Assembly: GCF_001632365.1 (NCBI RefSeq)
Contig: NW_024468538.1
Span: 213,903-277,902 of the forward strand
Source of the DNA: Laetiporus sulphureus 93-53
Lineage: Eukaryota > Basidiomycota > Agaricomycetes > Polyporales > Laetiporaceae
DNA length: 64,000 bases
Direction of reading: 5' to 3'
The first letter of the stretch is position 1; each line of letters opens with the position of its first letter. Positions 12,901-26,500 of the stretch are shown here, piece by piece. Under the pieces are notes generated by a model. That model was given only the letters and a program-made list of their open reading frames with translations. It was not told where the DNA came from and made no database searches. Both the position numbers and the translations under genes were made by a program.

Positions 12901-15138
12901 CGCCCATCTGTGCCTCTCCCGCGGTACTCGCGTTCTGGCTCTGCGTGATCGCGGCCAAGGTTCCCACATCGTCTTGCGCTGCATGATGAGTCGGCGACGC
13001 CGTTGATCGGACCTCCGTACAATTCAGCAAATCCAACGTCACGACGCCGCGTCCGCCGCCCGGAGCGACCCATGACAGGAGGAGCATGTGGGGATATAGC
13101 AATGCCTGGCAACGTTGCCACCTGTATGGCGGAGGGGCATGGACGTTCAGATACCATAGTAGACCAATGCGTACGGGCTGTGGGGAAAGAAAATAGTTAG
13201 ACAAATTTCACTTAATAACGGACCCTAGAGAGCAGAACGATGGAAACAAAACTGGACAAGGACAGAAAACCTACCTCCTGTGAGTCAGAAGTGCCTGCAT
13301 ACTGACCCAATTCGGCAAGATCAAACGGAGGTGGAAGCAACCCGCTCGTGCTCAGCGATTCACTGCCGTTGGTGCTCTCAGGAACACCTGCTTCAGGTAT
13401 GACTTGATCGCTAATGCTCCTCCCCGACTGACGGTACGCTGCCTGCAGCGCCTGATCTCGGAGCCTCGCACTCCCGCGGCTCGCCCTACGCCTGATACTG
13501 AACAATCCCTCGCTCACAGCTGGCGACGGTGAGTCGACAGAATGGTCAGATCTGCCCATTGATGGCGTCCGCTCTTTCCATCTGTTGATTACGCTGCGGA
13601 CTTGATTAACTGCCGAGCGCTCGCTGTGAGACATCGGCTGGGCCGTCGCAGTAGACGAGGTTGGGGTTGTGTGCAGACTCGTGCCGGTGAAGGATGGTGT
13701 GAACGTACTTGAGCTTCCATTCACGTATGAGGTTGAGGGGGAAGCCGTCTGCAACCCTATATGCCCAGGAGAATAGTTGGTGAACACTGCCGTTCCAGTC
13801 GTGCTTGGGGGAACGCGAGAGTCGCCCGAAAGGGATGTCGCTGGGCGGGGTGGCGACAACATCGAGGACATTGTTGAGTCGAAACCGGAGTAGAAAAGCG
13901 ACGCCGGTGACTTGTTCGACGGCGATCCATAACCAGTGGTGCTGTAGCCGTATCCAGCAGTGCTCAGATTAGGCATTGAATGGCTCTGTGTCGGTGTGAC
14001 TGGGCTAGGAGATCGCGGTCCCGATGGAGCGGAAGCAGTTCTAGAATGACCAAGCACCCGCAACGGGCTGGTGCCAGAAGCTTTGTCTTTGTCCTCAAAG
14101 AAGGCAATCTTCTCAACCACCCGCAGGCCCGGAGTTGCAGGAAGAGCACGACCTGGTGTGTGCGTTGTTCCTCCTGGCTCCGTGGATGCCCTAGCATGAC
14201 CTGACTGTTTGTGTTCGTCTCCAGACGATCCATTCGAGTAATGAGTGGTCGGCTTAGCTCCGGGCTGCTCAAACGAGTTTGGACGGGAGCGCGTGTTTTC
14301 GGTGTGTTCAGAGATGGTGCTTAGCACGCGCCTGTCACGATCCATGAGCGGTGACCCAGCAGGGCGATAGTCGACCGAAGGTTGCGAGCCGGAAGACAGA
14401 GAGCCGGAAGCTGTCTGCGTGCCAGTGTATGAAGTGAAAGCGTACGGCTCCGTGTATGAAGTGTAGGTTGACGGACCAGTCAAAGAAGTGAAGGTGGAAG
14501 GCGTCCTCGCAGGGGAATCGTGCGACATCTCAGACAGAAAGTCGTCAATTTGATCGTCAATGGAGGAGAGCTCAGCATCTACCCCTCGTGCAGAGGTATC
14601 GTCCGGGTATATATCAGAATGCTTTGAGCTAGGAGAGGGTGAGACGGTGATGCGACGCATTCCAAGTAAGGACGAAGCATCGTCACTATCGTATGATGAA
14701 GCAATTGGTGTATCTACAGAGGAGAGGGTGAGTATTTCTTGCGCGCTTGCAGGACGTGCATGAGCAGATCAAGAATCGATAAAGCCAAATGAAAGTATAT
14801 TCGCAGATATTAATCCCGCGGAAGCAGTTCAAAGAACTCCACGGGAGTATAGATACCATCCACTGCGCATTTGGTACGAGAAGATCCCTGCGCTCATCGC
14901 TCCGTCCTACCGAGTGACATCAGCTTGCAGGCAAGCATACCGGCACTCTCTTGAGAACCTCGGTATCGACACACCAGTGGCGAAGATGCAAACGAACGGC
15001 CCGCTCACCTGAACGTTCGGAAGAGAAAATGGAAGGAGATATGGGTGTTCGCGAGGGAGAAAGTGTTGAGAATGTGGCGGTGCCAAAGAGAGGCGACCTA
15101 GGTCTCGTGGACGGTGTCGTCGTCGAATATTCGGTCAT
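3902..15138 (-). CDS. Giant PH-like, coiled-coil, low-complexity protein
   Basis: One gene of about 15 exons encodes roughly 3,100 residues. Exon 1 (15138-15009) starts MTEYSTTTPSTRPRSP; large exons follow at 14713-13275, 13177-12789, 12726-10452, 10399-8861 and 8298 to about 6492, with small exons between. Splicing keeps frame, e.g. DSQE joined to PVRIGLLWYL, and IW joined to DVLDRAVSIP. Domain order: Ser/Thr-rich disordered N-terminus; a PH-like fold in the third exon (PVRIGLLWYL ... RERVRWVSAIW, ending in the typical Trp helix); a very long Ser/Thr/Pro tail with a Cys-containing repeat; short coiled coils (VNRLLQYLHEID, IDQIREIMRYLRDF); a Pro/Gly-rich part; a long charged coiled coil (4.93-5.5 kb); and a C-terminus with GPGGEFDPDW, ending SPRDSLNRG. 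Inference: a membrane-associated scaffold of cortex or septum. No enzyme motif is visible. Splitting into two or three genes is possible but less likely, because joined frames fit throughout. Confidence 0.72.
11318..11510 (-). repeat. Five-fold EYETAxVC peptide repeat inside the giant gene
   Basis: Within the fourth exon the translated minus strand shows five imperfect units of about 11-14 residues: TEYETAEVC, TEYETAPKC, SEYETADVC, SEYITANVC and TDYRTAEC. Each has an acidic-Tyr pair, a Thr-Ala step and a Cys at a fixed position, inside a region otherwise almost free of Cys. The DNA units are diverged, so the repeat has been kept at protein level rather than being a recent slippage product. 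Function unknown. Confidence 0.75.
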
Positions 15139-17447
15139 TTTGTGTCAGCACATCAGCACACCCTGAAATCACAACCGAGAGGCCACCAGAAAGTGCCCGC
15201 GGAGAACAAGCAGATCGGTGGACGGCGAACGCGTGTTTTGATCGCTAGCAACCCTACTTTAGGGCAGGTTTAAACGCGTACGCGTTACGACCACGTGTTC
15301 CGCCCAGGAATGTACAAGGACTGCCGAAAGCGCGAGTGCAGCGACCAACAAACCTTATCTGCTCGTCATGGCACATCGTTCAGAGACACTGGTCTCAGAC
15401 CCGAAAGCTAGCGCGTTTGGATACAATGGCCATGAGGCGACGCTGCTTGTCTCTATGTATTGCCACATGGAATGAAGAAGGCTACAACGTCGGAGGTAAT
15501 GCCATGAAGCGAGGCTATATAGTGTTGCACCTGGTCTTCGATGTCAGCAATAGTTTCAAGAGCGTGATCAACTTCGCGTACGCTGTTTCTTTTACTTTTC
15601 CGCGGCAGATCGTCCAATCGATTCCCTCGCTCTTTCTTTGGCCTAACGGACTCGCCGTCTCTATAATGCATACGCGTTCTCATCCTGGACAGCTTTGCCA
15701 TGGGCTGTTAGAATGCACGCGCACAAGATGAAACCATTTCTTGACCACTGGACAGAGGTCGCGATGGACGTACTTGGTGGGCTGCTAAAGACGTCGGAGC
15801 TTCGGAATGTTATGCTTCATTTTGTTAAACCCAGGTTGATTGAAAATACAACCGAGGAGTCAGGACCATCGACAGGGCAGGTGGAAAGACAAAGCAAGCT
15901 CGAGGGACGCGGAGTCCTAGGTGGTCAATGCTTAATGCGACGTAAGGGTACCGTCTTCATATGGCTGGTGAGATGGTGTGGTCTTGATAATTCGCAGTCT
16001 GCAGTTTTCAACCGATATCATTGACACGTACTTGACCCTAGCGCCTCCATCGAGACAGGACACCATCGCTACTCGGCAATATCTGTCCTTGCGCGTCGTA
16101 GGTGCGTGCACTCCTCGCTTCGTGCGGCTGTATCTCATTTATAGAGCACACGGGACGTTCGGCCAGCTTCCACGCACAGCATTCCTCATTCGTACTTATG
16201 AGACAGTGCAATTTGGGATATACCGCGTGCATAGAGTGCCGCGCTACGGGTCAATGAGACATCAGTCAAGGAGACGACTTTGTGTGTCAGGTAGTCGAAC
16301 CAACTTACTGCATACCACGTCGACTTGATTCTCTACAACTGGTGTGTGCGTGATTGTATATGTCGCGAGGGCCTTCAGATAGCGGAAGAACTCTTGCTCT
16401 AGCTCTATCAATCTTGCAAATGATCAGATTATTACATTCCTTCCTCAGGGATTATTGTGGACCATTTCAGCGGTAGGTCGTTGCTTCGATCCTCGGCCTC
16501 CCGTTTTTCTTCAAATTTGGTGAGGCATTCTGTGACTATGAGCTCGGAATTTGGATATAAGATGATTTTACGCTGCGGATTCAGATGCGTTGTGGTACCT
16601 GCTCTCCGCTGGATATGGTAAGTTCTTTTGAAAGGCCGTAATCGGAGACTAACCTCTTAACGCCGCAACTGAAGGATCGTATGTTCTGATCAGTGAGGCA
16701 TTGAGTGTAATACACTTATTTTGATCCGTGCTTACAATCTCGACTGCTGCCTGCTCGTCCTGGAACACCTTTTTTCCTCATATCGAATATTCAGATCTGT
16801 TCGTGAAAGGCTTCCTGCAAGTGCAGCTGAGGGCTACAACCCTCATTGTATGCGCAGATCGGTGTTGCGTGTGTCAATGGCGGCTCGATATGAATAGTTT
16901 TTACGTCGGAAAGTGAGATAGCCATTGAGATAAATAGGGGTGAATTGCTGCGCATTCACCATCCCCATTGTGAGTGATGAAGATCTCCACGCCTTTCCCC
17001 CGGAATTGTGCGAGTGAAGTATTTGAGTGTGAACCCTAGATATTTCCAATAAAATGCAGACAAGCAGACCTGACAGGAATTGCAAAGAAGTGAGAGTTTA
17101 TACAAGAAAAAAATGATGACGCTTCGACACGAGTGTTGAGTTGCCGCTGATGTGCGAAAGCAACCAGTTTATTGAGCTGAAAAACTGGAGCCATCTTTCA
17201 CCTTGGTGGTGCTGTGATGGGACAGGAGACGTGGTCGACCGACTCGACGCGAAGGGCGACATGAGCGCCCAAAACGCACACGCGGTCACGGGGACGCGTT
17301 TTCGGCGCTTACTGCCGCGTCGCGTCCGACAATTAACGCTTTGGCATCGACATAATCATAATTCGTATATGTAAACCCGAGCTCACATACAAGAAAAGAA
17401 GAGTACATCACGTAGATGAGAATTAAATCGTCCTACCCCGACATTGC
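15139..17447. other. 2.3 kb without a supported gene
   Basis: This lies upstream of the giant gene and downstream of the GH127-type gene, both on the minus strand, so its left part should contain the giant gene's promoter. Frames on both strands are short and interrupted. Two are slightly gene-like: a minus frame at 15453-15701 and a minus frame at 16843-17085 that begins with a hydrophobic stretch. Neither shows a family motif or credible splice partners, so I annotate neither as a gene. Confidence 0.4.
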
Positions 17448-20378
17448 TCACGAGCCGACCGTCATAGTCGGAATCTGCCCAATCCTCAGCCTCGTCCCCC
17501 CAAACGGCCTCAGCGTGACTTCAAACGTGTCCCCAAGACACGCGTTCGGGCTCTGCGGCGGCCAGCTGGCATCGCCCCACAACAGCGGCCAGACTATCTC
17601 ACACGCTGCCGCCGTCATCGACTGAGGCTGTTCACCCGTCTCCCAAACGTGGTATGGGAGCTCGTCGACGCTCTCTTCGTGGAAGGCTAGCGTGGATGGG
17701 TCGATAGCGATGTTCCACGGGACAGTTGCGAGCCATGTGTGATCGTGACTGTGATTATCATACTGTGATCGCATACAGGTCAGGACACGCGGGTGATTCA
17801 TGCTGATTCAAAGGGCTTACAGGAGTGAGGTCGGATGCGGGCACGTCGGGCAAAGTCTCGATGAAATCCAGCGGACTCTCGGATCTGATCGGCGGCTGTC
17901 ACAATGCGAGGAATCCACGAGAAATTCAGATCGACCTACCTCAGCGCAGGCATCAACGTATCATTGTACGCCAAATCCACAGCATACAGCAGCGGCCCAC
18001 GATAGACCGCGATGCTGCCATTCGTCCTCTCCTCAATTTCAATTTGCATATCGAGGTACAACTCGACGATAGTCTTTCCTTCCAAGATGTTCACGGCTTG
18101 GAGTGCACTGTCCTCATCAGGTGAGAGCACGGTGGCCTGCGCGCCGTTCACGCTGATATTGCTGGCGGACTGTGCCCAGTTAGGGATGCGAATATAGAGC
18201 GTGTACGGTGCGGACGCGGTGATGCTGTATGTAACAGTCGAGCCGAACGGATACAGCGTGTCGACCGTCACTACGCACTCGAACAAATGAGTATGGATGT
18301 TTGCACGATCTGAAGGATCAACCGACGATGCTCACCGTTGGTGCTCACACCGCTGGCAAGATTCGTCGAGAGTGTCGCAGGACCGAGAAGAGCGTGCAGT
18401 AGCGCCGTCTCGTTATCGGCGAGCAGGAAGCTATTGCTCCAAAACTTTGGCCATCCCTGGGGGTGGTTGACAGTGCCTTCATGCTACGTAAGAACTCTAG
18501 GCGCAGGAAAACAAAAACGAAGCGGCAACCCACAGCATGGATAGTTCGGCTCCATCCCCATCACATTGCTGTACGTGGTATCCGGAGGTAGCGTCGTCCA
18601 CGGCGCGCCATCCGTGTGGTTCTTCACCCAGATTTGGTTCGTTTGCTGAAGGTACTGATGCGACCACCAGTCCGGCGTGCTCTAAACATTATGTGCGTTC
18701 AACGTCCATGCAGAAGACAGCAGAAGAGCACACTCACCTGTGCCGGTACCGAGTTGTAGGCAATCCGCTCGGCGAGGTCTGCCCAGTCAGGGTTGCCCAG
18801 CGTGGCATATATCATTTCGAGCGAGAACAGCGTCTCCACGCTCGCACAGTACTCAGAGCTTATATACGCATATATGAGAAAAACAGCAGTTGGGATGTGG
18901 GACGAACGGCTCACCCCCTCGATGGCTCCAGTCCAGCGAGGTGTTCATCCGTGGTATAGATCCCTTGCGGTCGTCCATGATACTTCCAAATCATGTCTAC
19001 GCGAGCATAGCTACGAGGAATGCTTCAGTTCAATGCCGACACAGGATGCCACAATGTCGACGGTGCCTTACGTGCTATCGATATCACTCTGCTCTCCTGT
19101 CATACGCCATGCAAGTGCCTCCGACTTGATAGCTGAAGCGGTACATCAGCACCCATCCACACAAACAGCTCAAACGAGTCCTCACATTCTCCAACGTTGA
19201 CTCCATGACTGCAACCAGCGCATCGTCAGTCCAGACACAAATCCAACCTCACCGATGTGAAGACGCTCACTTATGCATGCCTTCGTTCTCCGCGGTGACC
19301 GCCACTCTCGGGAATGTCCCATTATCCACATAAAAGTCGTCCTTCCACGAGAATCCCTGTGCACGCGCCGCCTTCATCAGCGAGATCAGCTCCGCCTGTT
19401 TGTCCCGGGGGTCGTTGTCATACAGCCACTGCAAGACGAGCACGAGCTGCAAGGTCATATGTGTACATCAGCCTAGAACACCACTCGGACAGACGAGTCG
19501 ATACGGCACCTCCTCCCACCGGACTTGCTGGTACGCATATTGGTCCCCTTGATCCGCGGTGCCCAGATCTCCGGACGCGAATCGCTCCGCGGCGTATGGA
19601 ACAAAGTTATGCAGCAGATTGGTTATATTCGTGAACTCGCTAGGATCAGCTTCCGCATATTGCTATTAAGAGCCCAAATCAGAGGAATTCTGGATAGAGA
19701 TGCGAGTCGAATGGGGCTCACAATCAATCCAAGCATGACCATATATCGAGGCCAAAGCAGCACGGGGAGAGACGTGTTGAACGGCGGAGGCCCAAAGTTG
19801 CCCGACTCCTCTTGCGAGGCATATACATAATCCAAGAAAGATCGGACATATCCCAGCAGTGTATCGTTCTGGAGCTGATGCGCAAGCGCAACCCAACCGT
19901 TGCTACATGACCATGAGCACCGCATAGCCGCACATCGAGCAACGACACCTACAACCAGTACGGCGCAGCCTCCTCCATCTCGCTATATTCCAGCATGCCT
20001 CCGAACCACACCGAGTCCTTCACACTGTTCTAATCAGACAGGACGCATGCTATGCATAATCGTAGTTGCTGACTAGCTGTACCACACAGGCTGTTGGCTG
20101 GCGAGCCCGTGCGCCTGCACCTGCGCCTGATTATATGCCCATCCGGATGGCTTCACCGTCCCCGTCTTGAGGCGTTGATACGCGGGATTGAGCACTGATT
20201 AATTGATGGTTATCGTACAAGATCAATACAGGTACTTATATGAGCAGATATGCGTACAAGTCGTGTTGTCCGGAGCGTCAGCAAACGCGCCTGTCAGGCC
20301 AGACAGGAGCACGCATACCACGCCTAGTCGAGCAAAAGAGACGCGCATCACGAACAAAGCAGATGCAGAGACAATCAT
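17448..20378 (-). CDS. Secreted GH127-type (DUF1680) glycoside hydrolase
   Basis: Multi-exon gene starting [19 protein letters not shown] with a hydrophobic signal peptide, so the product should be secreted. Spliced exons give, in order, [99 protein letters not shown], and a C-terminal beta-rich part ending [11 protein letters not shown]. This is the beta-L-arabinofuranosidase superfamily (GH127 and relatives, PF07944). In characterised members zinc is held by Glu and Cys of an E-x-C motif and by a Cys-Cys pair, one Cys being the nucleophile; both EYC and PCC are present here. Inferred role: removal of arabinose-type or related sugars from plant cell-wall glycans or glycoproteins. About 700 residues after removing some 12 short introns, the usual size of the fungal branch. 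The exact substrate cannot be told. Confidence 0.87.
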
Positions 20379-21970
20379 GCAGTGATTCCCCGCACTCATT
20401 GAAATGCACGATATTTATATCTTGAGTCGATTCTCGACGGTTCCTGATCACCGGGCTACGTTCGAAGGGCTCATGTGCACTGTAGGCGGGCCGCACTGGT
20501 AACTTAATGTGCAGGCCGCACGGACGGCAATCACGGTAGAGGTCATGCGGGACAGAAGGCCAGGAGCAGAATAGAATGCGAGCGACATCGCGAAGCCGAT
20601 ACCGCATGGTTGGTAATTGATCAGATGTGCCAGGATGTGCCCCCGGGACTCGTCCATTTTACCAATAACGTATGCTTGCATTAATTTTTAACAGCCGAAA
20701 GTTGTAGAGGCATATGTTTCTTCAGAATCGTCGCAGAGTATCAACATGAAAGCGGGATCAAATGCTGGGTTTGCGTGACTTGCTGGTTGTGACTGATCGC
20801 GTCGACGTCGCGTGACTAGTCGTGTCAAGCACGCTCAGCGCCAGCGTCACGCATGCATTCATGCATCATGCATCATGGCTCTGGTACTACATCATTGCTT
20901 GGAGAACCTTTGACAACTTCGTAGTCGACGGAACATGACGGCGTTGAATTGGATCCTCGTGAGCGTAGATTTCAAAGGAGACTTTCACCATAGCTTCCTA
21001 GCGATTGCGGAGACGCAGAAACAGCTCATGGGAAGGTGAATAATTAGTGCCACAAGAATACGATGGCGTTAGGTGGGACGAGCGTCGGCCAGGATATGTG
21101 TTCTCAAGAGTACCACACATAGAAGCGCATCCAGAGCCAAATTGCGGGCAGATAGGTAGGGAATGCGAGAACAGATTGCGTCCTTTTTGAATAGGCTACG
21201 ATCCTCGCTCGCTAACGAGTTGGTGGACAGGCGATGCAAACGTAAAGACATCATGAAAACTCGCAAACTACATGGTAGGCCCGCCAATCCCACATAACGA
21301 TCATTAACAACCTAGAAATATCGATGTCCTCCATAGGGCTCTGTAGAATCATGTTGCAGCTCTAGTTAACCCGTCGGATGAGCGGCAAGCGATCTTGACA
21401 AGCACGGTGCAGCGCGAAGTTGGTGAGAGATGCGACGTGGTTACGCTTCTCTTGAAATCCGTCTGCTTACTATCCCTCATCGATCATCGACATCCCCAGC
21501 ACTCGTGGTGCGAAGTTCATGCCCATGCGCTCGATATATCTTAGTAGTAATGATATCTGACATTATCCTCACTTCTGGACTGCATGTGCCGCCGCGGCGC
21601 CCCAAGCTTCGCACTTCTATTCGCTTCCTGAGTCTTTATAACCTCTCACCCATGAAAAGCATGCAGTGCCACGCTCTCTTTGGCTCGCACGCGTTCATAT
21701 TTCTCCATACAGCAGGCATAAATAATTCTCCACCAAGGCGAACAGTTCGTTCCGCATAGTTGCTCCTAACAACGCGTCTCCTAACAAATAATCATCATTT
21801 TCATCTGTATGCTCAAGATTATGCAGTCTTTGACATTCACTGAACTACTGACGAGCTATTATACAGAGCGACTTGGCCACAACATTATGAGAACAATATC
21901 GATAGCAACATGCACAAATGTGAGAAAGCGAGTCGACGATGGTCGCGTTCATGGAAAACCCTTCGACCGC
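20379..21970. other. Promoter of the GH127-type gene and spacer
   Basis: No supported gene. The left part is the upstream region of the minus-strand glycoside hydrolase gene; around 20853-20886 it carries clustered GCATGCAT/ATGCATCATG units. The right part is the 3' side of the dehydrogenase gene. Open frames here are short and unrelated to known families. Confidence 0.4.
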
Positions 21971-23114
<1,144 letters not shown>

Positions 23115-23526
23115 GGTGCCGGTCGTGTTCTGGTCAATCTGAGGGTGCTAATAGTGGGAGGGGGGGAGGACCACCTTCACCGTGGCGTCGACTCTTTATA
23201 TGACGACCATATACCAGTTGAGGCAGAATGGACTTCACATCCAAATGACGTCAACGACAGCTCACTCGGTGTCGCGCCCATGTGACAATGACGCATCTCG
23301 ACGCGACAAGGAGCAGAAGGTTTAAATTGCTATGATACAGATCTACGATGCATTGAGTATCGCGTCCAACATGCAAGTTCGTAAAAAGGCATAAGTGCTG
23401 TCCCGTGACCAACTTCCTCTTCTACGTTAACGCAGACATTATTGTCTCAACAACGTTCCCTATGGTATATCTAGTCTAAAGATCGAATCGTCTAACGATA
23501 ATGGTATAGATGCACGCCGCGTTGAA
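23115..23526. promoter_or_regulatory. Spacer with the SDR promoter
   Basis: 412 bp between the dehydrogenase start and the ABC transporter stop, both on the minus strand. It must hold the transporter's 3' end and the dehydrogenase promoter. A run of G (23158-23168 on plus) and AT-rich TATATGACGACCATATA near 23198 stand out, but I cannot assign a specific factor. Confidence 0.4.
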
Positions 23527-26500
23527 TCACTTTCTCTTGGCGATCCGGGTCTTCAGCCAGCCAATGGCGCTTCCAATCATGCTCCCGGAACGGATGCGGA
23601 ACATGTATGTCAACATGTAGATGCACCCAACCTACACGCTCTGTCTCAGATACAGTCAAATTCCAAGGTCAAGAAAACTCACATTGAAACCAATGTATGC
23701 GATGAAAAGACCGAAATCGCGCCAGTGGTTTTTGTAGAAGATGTTGAAACTGGTCTCCAGGAATGCGTCCGCCGTGCTGAACTCGCAGTATTGGCACCCA
23801 CTGGTCGCGTCCCCGTTGGTGATGTACCCGCCGTAATTCGAGATGTATGTGCTCATGTATTCAGAGCATGTTTGACCCGAGGGTGGATTCAAATTGACGA
23901 GCTCCGTCGAAGAGCAACGGATCGGGGTGTTGCCCATGGCTGCATATAGCAAATGAGCAATTGGGCAACGAACAATCAGCAGAAACCATACCTTGACCGA
24001 CCATACCCTCAATGAGGTACGTGAAGGGAGACAAGCGGTACATCCATTGCCACCAGCCCAGCTCACGGTATGGCTGAAGTACACCGTCGCTATATACATC
24101 CGTTAGTGCGATTATAGGAAGATGAAGCACAGCGACACGTACAAGGACAGCACGAAGGAGAACAGGAAACTAAACACAAGTGCAGAAATCTGAGCATTGG
24201 GGCACATTGCTGCAACGGCCTACACATATCTGATCAGTAACCGCTTTCAAGTCGGCGGATAGTGAGTGCTTACCTGGCCAATAGTGGTGTAGTATATCGG
24301 GAACATGACACCGAGCATAAGATACGTGTAGCCGCCTCGATCACTCGGCAAGGCCACGGTCCAGTACCAGCATAGGAAGTACAACGTCGAGCCAACGATG
24401 TTCCATGGGATCTCAATCAACATCTGCGACGTGAGCAGCGCCGTCCAACTGTACATGCGGCTATGCCGCTCGCGAACTTCATAGATGGTGCGCATGTCCA
24501 AGAATGGCACCTGCAGCTGATTCGCGAGCGCCGTACTGATGATCGTAGACATGAAGATCGACTATAAAGGGATTAGCTGGAGCTTTGCGCAGATGAGGGG
24601 AGCGTGGCACGTACGAATAGCTTGTTCTGTGTGCCCTGAATGCTGTCCTTTGCCTTGAAGAACGTGAAGCCGATGACGAGACCCGCAGGGACGTTGACAA
24701 GAAGCTTTGCCAGCATGTATTGTGGGTCGCGCCAGTGGGCCTGCGCGTCGCGATGCAGCAGCGTGACCATCTGGTACCACCAGCTTGTAGGAAATTCTCC
24801 GTGCGTGGACGACTCGGCAACTGGGCGTTGACGACCCTCGACGTGAATGGCGTCAAGGTCTTGCACCAACGTTTGAGCCTCCTGAGACTTCCTCCACATG
24901 TGGTACCAGTTGATGTCCGAACTCGCAGTCGCACCCGCGCCAATAACTTCGAGAATATACTCCGCGCTAATAGACTGTTAGGTTCATATAGGAAGAGACA
25001 CATGGACACATACGGGTTCTCTGCCTCACCGCAGTGCCGTCCACCATGACTCTCAAAGTAGTTGATCAGAGTAATGGCGTTGCGGCCCAGATCCCCGTGG
25101 TACACGGTCTGACCACCCTTGCGCAGCAATAGAAGCCTGTCAAACACCTCGAATAGTTCAGCTGACGGTTGATGGATACTAACCATTGCGGGCCGTCAGT
25201 ATCATGGTCGCAGAAGGTGAAGATGCATGAACGTACGTGCATACAATCGACTGCCCGCTGTCTGCCAGTTGCCGCAAGAAGCACACGATAGCCCATGCGC
25301 TCTGAGAGTCAAGACCAGACGTCGGTTCGTCCAAGAAAATGAGAGACGGCTTCGCGACCAGCTCGACACCAATCGTGGTGCGTTTGCGGTGCTCGACGCT
25401 GAGCGAGCCAACGATGGCATCTGCATGATTCTCCAGACCGCACATCTTCAGGCACTTCTCGACGTACGCCTCCTTCTCCGCAAGTGGCACGGATGCGGGC
25501 TGGCGCAATTTGGCGGAGAAGAGCAATGCCTCGCGAACGGTTGCGTATGGCAAGTGAGTATCCATCTGCTGTACATAACCGCTGTAACGGTCACAACATT
25601 CAGCAATCATTTCGTTTTTATATGTGGCGATGCACTCACGTCTGAGAACGGAAGTCATCAGGGAGAGGTTGACCGTTCAAGAAGCGATTACCGGTGACGA
25701 CACCGCCGGTCGTGCGCTCGGAAAGCACGTTAAGCAAGGTCGTCTTGCCAGCACCAGACTCGCCCATAAGGGCAGTCAATTTGCCTGGGGCAACGTACCC
25801 CGACACGTTATCGAGCAGTGTCCGCTGTTCACCACCGACGCTCACGACGTACGTCAAATTCTCGAACGAGAACGTACTGCTCTGAGCGGCGGCCTCGTTC
25901 AAAGCCTGCTTCGTGTCAACGTCGTCGCTGTCGATACCATGTTGCGTTGACACGCTATCCCTGCTACCTTGCTTCTCCTCGTCGGCAGAGTCGGCCTGCT
26001 CCAAGGCATTAACCTTAGAGCCACGTTTGTATAGCGTCACCGTGCTGTCGCCCGCAAGGCCAGTATTGACCTCCGTGAGCATGAGCAGGAAGGCTATGAA
26101 ACCGAAAGCGAAAGCGCAGATGATACCGAAGTTCTGATGACAATTGCGCATCAGCCGATTCGCTTGTAACGATCAACCGATATGATAAGACTCACTCTCC
26201 ACAGATGGTCGTAAAAGTAACCAAAAGACTTCTCCAAGTACAGCATGCCATTGACAGTCGACTGACCGGATTGCGAGCCGACGGTGGTACAAACTTGATT
26301 CGCGAGCGAGATGTTCTCGTATCCGGGGCCCGAGGGAACGAGCGATGCGCACTCGCCGTTAACCGTGTGGAACTCGTTCACCATCAGCGCCTCGAATCCG
26401 TATTTCAGGGGCTGTAAGCAGCAAACGGTGAGCGATAAGGAAGAACAGCACAAGAGACAGACCAAACTTACGTTGATGTATGTGATCCACCGCAATGCAC

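Noticed and set aside
15453..15731. Overlapping frames on both strands (minus 15453-15701, plus 15336-15731).
   Set aside because: Both short, mutually antisense, without motif or splice partners.
16843..17085. Minus-strand frame starting MQFLSGLLVCILLEISRVHT, with HNSGGKAW, considered as a secreted protein or phospholipase fragment.
   Set aside because: Only 80 codons, no further exons fit, and the resemblance to the GTHNS motif of PI-PLC-like enzymes is too short.
20853..20886. Cluster of ATGCAT units as a possible operator.
   Set aside because: Short, low complexity and without a known factor; mentioned in the spacer entry only.
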